A stretch of 64,000 bases of DNA from RUG12461 sp045657665 (GTDB taxonomy: Bacteria; Bacillota; Clostridia; Lachnospirales; Lachnospiraceae), in contig JAZOTN010000037.1 in the NCBI GenBank assembly GCA_045657665.1, forward strand, positions 1 to 64,000. The letters are read 5' to 3'. The notes under the pieces were generated by a model. The model ran no database searches and was not told the origin of the DNA. It saw only the letters and a program-made list of their open reading frames with translations. The first letter of the stretch is position 1; the number at the start of each line of letters is the position of its first letter. Of this stretch, positions 58,317-64,000 are shown piece by piece. The translations under genes and the position numbers were made by a program.

Positions 58317-59459
58317 ATGAAAGAACGAAGTATCGTGAAAAATGAGAAAACCAGGGAGGTTTATCTCGATGGCTTAAGGATCGTCGGGTGCCTTATGGTG
58401 ATCTTTAATCATACGAACGAGCGCGGTTTTTACCGGTTTCCGGCGGATGAGCTCGGGAGCGCGTCGTTCTTTCTTGATATGACGATGTCTATGATCTGTA
58501 AGGCAGGCGTGCCGCTGTTCTTTATGATCTCCGGTGCGCTGTTGATCGGAAAGGAAGAGTCCTGGAGCAGAACGTTCCGCAGGATGATCAGGATCGGCGT
58601 GGATCTGATTGTGTTCTCTCTCCTTTATTTCTGGATCGATTCCCTGCTTCTTGGAAATCTGTTCTCTCTTCCGGATACACTGGGTGCGATGGTCGGTTCA
58701 AATTACTGGCATCTGTGGTATCTGTATGCGTATCTCATATTCCTGCTGACGCTTCCGATCCTGAGAAAGCTGGCGACAGGACTTGACGAACGCACATCCC
58801 AATTTCTTCTTCTGATTGCAATGATCTTTATGGCGGTTTTCCCGGTCCTGAAAGAATTCCTGCCCATGGGGATCAATGATAATCTTGATATTCCGTGGAT
58901 CACCGCAAACATCTTTATTTATCCGATGGCAGGCTATGTGCTGACCCATAAGATTCCAAGGGAAGTATTCACCGGCAAACGGATCGCCTTGATGTGGATC
59001 CTCAATCTATGCTGTTTCATCGCGGGAGAGATCATTGAGTATCAGTTTCTTCTCAGAACGCCGGATCAGGTGGGAGACATGTCGGGGAGATACTTTGACG
59101 AGCGGTTTCTTGTGAATTTCTGTCTTGTCAATGTGATTACGGTGTTTGTGACAGTGCGGAAACTTGCGGAGGGACGTATCAGACAGGGATCGATCCTGCA
59201 AAAGCTGCTGAATGAGCTCGGACAGGACACCTTCGGTGTTTATCTGCTCCACATCTGGTTTCTTTGGAAGATTCCTTTTCTTTACAGTCTTTACATGCGG
59301 ATCGAGCATACAGGCGTCTTCGGATACCATTTCGGGATCCTCATCTCATGCCTGATCGCGTTTTGTCCTGGCGGCGGCAGCCACGGCTATTCTCCGGAGG
59401 ATACCGCTGATCAAAAAACTGTTTTGAAGTCCGCCAGCGCATCGGCTGCGGCGTTATAG
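58317..59459 (+). CDS. Acyltransferase-3 family membrane protein, third copy, frameshifted end
   Basis: About 370 aa, ten membrane helices. GLRIVGCLMVIFNHTNERGF and PLFFMISGALLIG are the family's start motifs; GQDTFGVYLLHIWFLWKIPF marks the end. After LISCLIAF the frame gives an unlikely Gly/Ser/Ala tail. Removing one T from the TTTT run at 59361-59364 restores AFVLAAAATAILRRIPLIKK and a TGA at 59425-59427. A base insertion (real or from assembly) is likely. The usual length of the family supports the corrected end. Confidence 0.85.
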   Translation: MKERSIVKNEKTREVYLDGLRIVGCLMVIFNHTNERGFYRFPADELGSASFFLDMTMSMICKAGVPLFFMISGALLIGKEESWSRTFRRMIRIGVDLIVFSLLYFWIDSLLLGNLFSLPDTLGAMVGSNYWHLWYLYAYLIFLLTLPILRKLATGLDERTSQFLLLIAMIFMAVFPVLKEFLPMGINDNLDIPWITANIFIYPMAGYVLTHKIPREVFTGKRIALMWILNLCCFIAGEIIEYQFLLRTPDQVGDMSGRYFDERFLVNFCLVNVITVFVTVRKLAEGRIRQGSILQKLLNELGQDTFGVYLLHIWFLWKIPFLYSLYMRIEHTGVFGYHFGILISCLIAFCPGGGSHGYSPEDTADQKTVLKSASASAAAL

Positions 59460-60337
59460 AACTGAGCAAGATCAAACGGGAGCTTGGAAAGGGGCTGTGC
59501 CTCATAGAGCTCCTGTTTTTTTGCGCGTGTTTTGCGCGCGGAATGCTCGGAGGGCACATAGCGATAAGAGATATCAAGCCCCTGTGACAGATACCGGATG
59601 CTTTCTTCGATATATCCCTGCAGAAGATAAGTGGATTTCGGGTCTTCCTTTGCATGGACGATGCGAAATTCCCCGCTGAAGTACTTTGCGGGAAGGTTGT
59701 TGTCCTGATAGATCACAAGACTGGAGATTCCGTGCGTCTCCGCATAGCGCATCACAAAAAGATCGGCAAGGATCTCCGCAGAGACGTTGGAGGCTTGAAA
59801 AATATATGCATAATCTGGATTTGATTTTTCAAAAACATGCCGAAATAACAGAGGATTTTTTGCAACGCCATTTCTGTTCTCGAAGAGGATGACACCGAAA
59901 GGAAGAACAGAGCTTTCCCATCCGTTTGAGGCGTCCTTGTCGCCGCCTCCGTCCACAAACGCAACAGCTCCGGCCTCCGGATGATCATCAAAAAGAAAAG
60001 CGTTCGTAAGAGAGAGACCGTATTTATTCTCGGTTTTGGAAAAGGATTCCGAAGAAGCGTAGAAAGTATCCGTCGGGACTGCTTCTATCCTGTCAAAAAG
60101 ATCGCGCAGCATTTCCATCCGGCCGGAAATATTGCCCGGTGCTTCGATCTTTACTTTTTTCAGGTTCATAAGGGCGTCTTTTTCGCCGGAAACAAGAAAA
60201 GCATCTGCTTCCTCCCGGGAGGGAAAACTCTTGTATACCGCGCCGGCAAAGCCATCCACCTGAGACCTGGCTTCCTCCCATGTTTCGTAGATTCCGGGGA
60301 CCCGCCCCTTTTTGACTGCATAGACCTTTTTTGCCAT
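59411..60337 (-). CDS. rnhA: Ribonuclease H1-type protein with viroplasmin N-terminal domain
   Basis: 308 aa. The first 50 residues (KVYAVKKGRVPGIYETWEEA) are the Cauli_VI/viroplasmin domain that binds RNA-DNA hybrids. After a helical linker, the RNase H fold shows VAFVDGGGD, NVSAEILADL, IYQDNN and a final NAAADALADF, giving the acidic D-E-D-D set. It removes RNA from hybrids in replication and repair. Its 3' end overlaps the wrongly extended end of the previous gene; with the frameshift corrected, the overlap shrinks to 17 bases. Confidence 0.88.
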   Translation of the reverse strand: MAKKVYAVKKGRVPGIYETWEEARSQVDGFAGAVYKSFPSREEADAFLVSGEKDALMNLKKVKIEAPGNISGRMEMLRDLFDRIEAVPTDTFYASSESFSKTENKYGLSLTNAFLFDDHPEAGAVAFVDGGGDKDASNGWESSVLPFGVILFENRNGVAKNPLLFRHVFEKSNPDYAYIFQASNVSAEILADLFVMRYAETHGISSLVIYQDNNLPAKYFSGEFRIVHAKEDPKSTYLLQGYIEESIRYLSQGLDISYRYVPSEHSARKTRAKKQELYEAQPLSKLPFDLAQFYNAAADALADFKTVF

Positions 60338-60392
60338 AAAATCAGTTTATCATAAATCGATTGTTTTTGTGGCGTTTTTCGGAAAAAAGTCT

Positions 60393-60398
60393 TATAAT
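60393..60398 (+). promoter_or_regulatory. Candidate -10 box of the hybrid kinase gene
   Basis: TATAAT lies 33 bases ahead of the start codon, but the -35 region has no good match, so the promoter may be weak or activator-dependent. Confidence 0.35.
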
Positions 60399-60431
60399 AG
60401 GTTGTGTATTGGGTTTTTACGGAGAATGTCT

Positions 60432-63400
60432 ATGGATCATAACATCGAAGGGTTTACAAAAGAGCAGAAGATCGCGCGTTATGTCCTCATCCTGACAGTG
60501 ATGGTATTCAGCGTATGGTACACATCTGTCGATATGCAGCATAACGGATTTGCGAGTTTCCTGTCTGTCGGTATGATGGGATTTGTTTTCGCGCATATCC
60601 CGATGATGCTGCTGGCAGGGTTGTTCGGATATGTGGAATCCATGATATTTGTGCTGGTCGTCTTTCTGATCGGTGCCGTTATGGATATCCAGGGAAGCTA
60701 TCAGGTATTTATTTTCCTGATCATCTCCGGGATCACGCATACGCTTGTCCGGAGAGGATGGTGTGAAAAGGTCTGGACTACACTTCTCGGTGCAGTGATC
60801 TCGGCGCTTGTTCTCGGGGACGGATGGTATCTCGTAAACTGTCTGATCAGCAGAGCAAAGCTTTCACAGCTGTCTGCTACCAGTATGCTCGTGCTTTTCC
60901 TGATGATGCTTCCGGAATGCCTGATCGTTTATTTTGCGCTCTATTTCTTTTTCCGGTTTGCGCCGGACCGTCTCAAGATTTTTTTCTTTGGCGGTCGTTT
61001 TTATACAGAGGAATACAAGACTCTCCGGGCCGAAGGGAAAGCCAAAATGACGATCCTCGGAAAGCATATCCTGATCGGTCTCACCGTTGACGTGGTGGCG
61101 ATCCTGATGGTTGCGCTCCTGCTTGCCGGATTGCTTTTTCAGACAGTCAGTAATGAAGAGATCTTCGGAAAAGATGCTAACCGGGATATTATGACACGTG
61201 AAGAAACAACGGAAGATGAGGTGGATACCGGGTACGAGGGAGACATCGTATCCCTGTATAAGCTGCAGCAGGTGACGAGGAGAACCGGGGAGATCGTTCC
61301 CGGAACCAAAATATCAGCGAACGATACCTATGCGTCTTTTGCCGTTAAGCTCCTGATGATGATGGCAGCCGTGGTGATCCCGGTTATCGTTCTGACCTAT
61401 TACGTGGCCGTAAAGCTTGCGGTGGAGCCCTTGAAGAAAGTTTCCACCTTTATGAGTGCGTACGCGTCCGAATCGGATGAGAATAAAACAGAGATGTTAA
61501 AGCAGATGCCCAACATGGAGCCGAAAATGAAGGACGAGATATGGGATGTTTACCATTCCCTGCTCATCATGCTCGGAAACATGAACCGGTATATCGCCAA
61601 AATCCGTGATGACAAGCAGATCGAGGCGGAGCTGGAAGCCTCCCGTCAGGCCAATGAGGCGAAGACAAGCTTCCTTTCAAATATGTCGCATGAGATCCGT
61701 ACCCCGATCAACGCGGTCCTCGGTATGGATGAGGTGATCATCCGCGAGACCAAAGAGGAGAACATTCTCGGGTATGCCCGCGACATTCAGAGTGCCGGGA
61801 AGACTTTGCTGGCGCTGATCAATGATATTCTGGATTTCTCCAAGATCGAATCCGGGAAAATGGAGATTATCCCCGCAGAATACAATGTGCGTGATCTGGT
61901 AGAGGATCTTGTCAATATGGTCAGCTTCCGCGCGAGAGGAAAGGGGCTGAATCTGGAAGCAAAGATCAACCCGCACCTTCCGGTGCATCTTTACGGGGAT
62001 GAGTTGCGGTTAAAACAGATCATTACGAACATCCTGACGAATGCGGTCAAGTATACCGAAAAAGGTTATGTCACGCTTGCCGTGGATTATGAAAAGCTGG
62101 ATAAGAAGCATATCATGCTTCGTGTTTCCGTGAAAGACACCGGTATCGGCATCAAGAGCGAGGATCTGGAGAAGCTTTTTGCGCCGTTCGAGCGGATCGA
62201 TGAAAAACGGAACCTCACCATCGAAGGAAGCGGTCTCGGGATGAGTATCGTGCGCAGCCTTCTTTTCATGATGGGCTCGAGTCTCGATGTAAAGAGCACC
62301 TACGGGCGTGGATCGAATTTCTCGTTCGAGGTGGTGCAGGAGGTTATGGAGTGGCATGAGATCGGCGATGTGGACATCCAGTCGTCCGAACTGAAGCCGG
62401 TCAAAAAGTATCATGAAAGCTTCCGCGCACCGAACGCGAAGATCCTTGTCGTGGATGATACCAAAACGAATCATCTGGTCATGAAAGGGCTTCTCAAGAA
62501 CACCCGCGTGAAGATCGATATGGCAGACAGCGGGAACGAAGCGCTTTATCTGATGAAGACGCATCATTATCATATGCTGTTTGTGGATCATCGTATGCCG
62601 GGAATGGACGGTATCGAGATGATGCAGCATCTGCTTTCCATGACGGATAACGTCAACATCGATACCCCGGCCATTGCCATGACTGCGAACGTTGTGTCCG
62701 GCGCAAGAGAGATGTATCTCGAAAACGGTTTCTGGGATTATATCTCGAAGCCTGTAGACGGCGAACGCCTGGAGGAAATGATGGTGACATACCTTCCTCC
62801 GGAACTTGTGGAATTCCCGCATGATGAAGATTTTGAGGAAAGCGTGGGAAGAGATGAGCGGGCAGAAACTGATCAGGATACGACCGGAGAGGAGATCGGA
62901 GAAGAAGGCGGAGAGGATATGTCCGATCTTCAGAAGCTGCAGGGAGTGGATCTTAATGAGGCGATGCAAAACTGCGGAGACGCGGAGACGCTTCGGGACA
63001 TCGTGAAGGAATTCCGCACCGTGATCGCGGAAAAAGCGGATCTGATCGAAGAGTATTATGAGGCGCGCGATTATAAGAATTACACGGTGCAGGTGCATGC
63101 GTTAAAGAGCAGCGCGAGACTTATCGGCGCAAATGAGCTTTCCAAACAGGCAGAGTATCTGGAGGCCTGCGGCAACGAAGAGAAAGAGGACGAGATCGCA
63201 GCGAAGACAGAGGGTCTTCTGTCACTGTACCGCGGCTATATTGAGAAGCTCGCAGCGATCGGCGAGGAAGAAAAAGAGGAGGAAGAGAAGCCGATGATCG
63301 ATGCGGAAGGCTTCCTTTCCGCCCTTGATGACCTGAAAGAGCTGTTGATCGTTTATGATTTTGACAATGCGGATCAGATCATGGCACAGCTTGACAATTA

Positions 63401-63491
63401 TCAGATACCGGAAGAACACCGGGATAAATATGAGAGAATCAAACTGTTGATGGCAGAGGTCGACCGCGACCGCCTGCTGGAGATCTTGTGA
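60432..63491 (+). CDS. Hybrid sensor histidine kinase with receiver and HPt domains
   Basis: 1019 aa. ATG 60432 was preferred because GGAGA lies 6 bases upstream; an ATG at 60426 overlaps that site. The N-terminal half has several membrane helices (YVLILTVMVFSVWYTSV onward) and a short extracytoplasmic part before the last helix near 315-340. HisKA carries His420 in SNMSHEIRTPIN, followed by an HATPase core (KDTGIGIK, GSGLGMSIV), a receiver domain with Asp719 (FVDHRMPGMDG), and an HPt domain with His889 (VHALKSSARL). It is a complete internal phosphorelay. The signal is unknown. The next gene is its likely output partner. Confidence 0.93.
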   Translation: MDHNIEGFTKEQKIARYVLILTVMVFSVWYTSVDMQHNGFASFLSVGMMGFVFAHIPMMLLAGLFGYVESMIFVLVVFLIGAVMDIQGSYQVFIFLIISGITHTLVRRGWCEKVWTTLLGAVISALVLGDGWYLVNCLISRAKLSQLSATSMLVLFLMMLPECLIVYFALYFFFRFAPDRLKIFFFGGRFYTEEYKTLRAEGKAKMTILGKHILIGLTVDVVAILMVALLLAGLLFQTVSNEEIFGKDANRDIMTREETTEDEVDTGYEGDIVSLYKLQQVTRRTGEIVPGTKISANDTYASFAVKLLMMMAAVVIPVIVLTYYVAVKLAVEPLKKVSTFMSAYASESDENKTEMLKQMPNMEPKMKDEIWDVYHSLLIMLGNMNRYIAKIRDDKQIEAELEASRQANEAKTSFLSNMSHEIRTPINAVLGMDEVIIRETKEENILGYARDIQSAGKTLLALINDILDFSKIESGKMEIIPAEYNVRDLVEDLVNMVSFRARGKGLNLEAKINPHLPVHLYGDELRLKQIITNILTNAVKYTEKGYVTLAVDYEKLDKKHIMLRVSVKDTGIGIKSEDLEKLFAPFERIDEKRNLTIEGSGLGMSIVRSLLFMMGSSLDVKSTYGRGSNFSFEVVQEVMEWHEIGDVDIQSSELKPVKKYHESFRAPNAKILVVDDTKTNHLVMKGLLKNTRVKIDMADSGNEALYLMKTHHYHMLFVDHRMPGMDGIEMMQHLLSMTDNVNIDTPAIAMTANVVSGAREMYLENGFWDYISKPVDGERLEEMMVTYLPPELVEFPHDEDFEESVGRDERAETDQDTTGEEIGEEGGEDMSDLQKLQGVDLNEAMQNCGDAETLRDIVKEFRTVIAEKADLIEEYYEARDYKNYTVQVHALKSSARLIGANELSKQAEYLEACGNEEKEDEIAAKTEGLLSLYRGYIEKLAAIGEEEKEEEEKPMIDAEGFLSALDDLKELLIVYDFDNADQIMAQLDNYQIPEEHRDKYERIKLLMAEVDRDRLLEIL

Positions 63492-63504
63492 GGAGAGTCG
63501 GGAT

Positions 63505-64000
63505 ATGATGAATAGAAAACAGGTACTTCTCATCGGCGATTTTAAAAGTTTTATGGTCAATGCGATCGAAAGCGATCTTGCGAAGGAAGGCTATGATGTG
63601 ATGCATGTTCTTCCCGATGTAAACTCTATTGAACGGTTGGAGGTAAGACCGGATGTTTATCTGATGTATCTGGACGGCGCGGCGGTGGACCGGGATCTCG
63701 GCGCATATCTTAAGGACCGGATCGATGAGGACGAGATCGATCTTTGCGTGATCGGGAAATACGAGGAGCTTGACGCGTTTTACGAGCTCATCCCGGAGGA
63801 ACGCCTTTCCCTCGTCTGCAAGCGTCCGGTGAACATCAAGGAACTCGGAGAAAAGCTCCAGTCCGTGATCGAAGAGGGGGAGCACCGTACGGATAAAAAG
63901 AGGATTCTTGTTGTGGATGACGACGGGACCATGCTTCGCGCGATCAAAAGCTGGCTCTCTTCCAAATACAAAGTTTTTATGGTAAACTCAGGAATGGCGG
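63505..64000 (+). CDS. Two-receiver response regulator, partial at window end
   Basis: The start at ATG 63505 follows AGGAGAG, 13 bases after the kinase gene. Residues 1-120 form a receiver-like domain (QVLLIGDFKSFMVNAIES) without a clear phospho-Asp environment, so it may be a pseudo-receiver. From about residue 130 a second, normal receiver begins (RILVVDDDGTMLRAIKSWL). The window ends inside it; the output domain is not visible. It is the probable partner of the hybrid kinase. Confidence 0.85.
   Translation, partial: MMNRKQVLLIGDFKSFMVNAIESDLAKEGYDVMHVLPDVNSIERLEVRPDVYLMYLDGAAVDRDLGAYLKDRIDEDEIDLCVIGKYEELDAFYELIPEERLSLVCKRPVNIKELGEKLQSVIEEGEHRTDKKRILVVDDDGTMLRAIKSWLSSKYKVFMVNSGMA

Noticed and set aside
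59411..59459. Long functional overlap of the third acyltransferase-3 gene with the RNase H gene
   Set aside because: The overlap is best explained by the frameshift at 59361-59364 rather than by a designed arrangement.
1..64000. CRISPR arrays, rRNA genes, intact prophage or insertion sequences
   Set aside because: No spaced direct-repeat array, no rRNA sequence and no transposase or phage structural gene was found on either strand.

Overview
The window looks like a chromosomal segment of a Lachnospiraceae-type gut Clostridium (Bacillota). The support is the rel-MBL-hemZ and hisS-aspS gene blocks, small proteins of families common in that group (DUF6110, DUF6472), strong GGAGG ribosome sites, and clean sigma-A promoters (TTGACT-17-TATAAT). 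No prophage, CRISPR array, rRNA or intact transposase was seen.

Region 1 (1-10.3 kb) is eroded sequence with a few intact genes. It holds a PIN-domain toxin with a downstream partner, an orphan double-glycine leader peptide, and a metal P-type ATPase with a DUF6110 partner. A large fusion of a fucosyltransferase-like domain and a condensation-fold acyltransferase lies at 6939-9608. Between these lie gene remnants: DUF3089 hydrolase, DUF2798, PAP2 phosphatase, a LysR regulator run into the tail of metY, tcdA and DUF6718.

Region 2 (10.3-18.6 kb) has a DUF5107-TPR protein with a GH35 beta-galactosidase. A cobalamin riboswitch follows, ahead of a DUF4430 protein and an ECF S component. A divergent HAD/metalloprotease pair comes next, then a 151-bp REP-like palindrome.

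Region 3 (18.6-40.1 kb) is housekeeping: rel, MBL hydrolase, hemZ, a methyltransferase, a TtcA-type thiolase, a two-gene SUF system, carB, a degenerate GGDEF protein, hisS, aspS, trmL, an HtrA protease, a Cof phosphatase, metH and tRNA-Met.

Region 4 (40.1-42.7 kb) is a 2.5-kb element inserted in the 3' end of tRNA-Met. It is bounded by 21-bp direct repeats and carries a truncated tyrosine integrase and an AbiE toxin-antitoxin pair with operator-like repeats around its promoter.

Region 5 (42.8-59.5 kb) is the most interesting part: twelve tightly packed co-directional genes. They encode three acyltransferase-3 membrane proteins, a GT2 glycosyltransferase fused to a GH3-type acyl-adenylating fold, a GT14-like transferase, two condensation-fold acyltransferases, a carboxylesterase, two tandem GT2 enzymes and a heterodimeric ABC exporter. 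I infer a pathway that builds, acylates and exports a glycolipid or acylated oligosaccharide; its product is unknown. The fusion protein at 6939-9608 joins the same two activities in one chain and supports this reading.

Region 6 (59.4-64 kb) has an RNase H on the minus strand, a hybrid histidine kinase and the start of a two-receiver response regulator cut by the window end.
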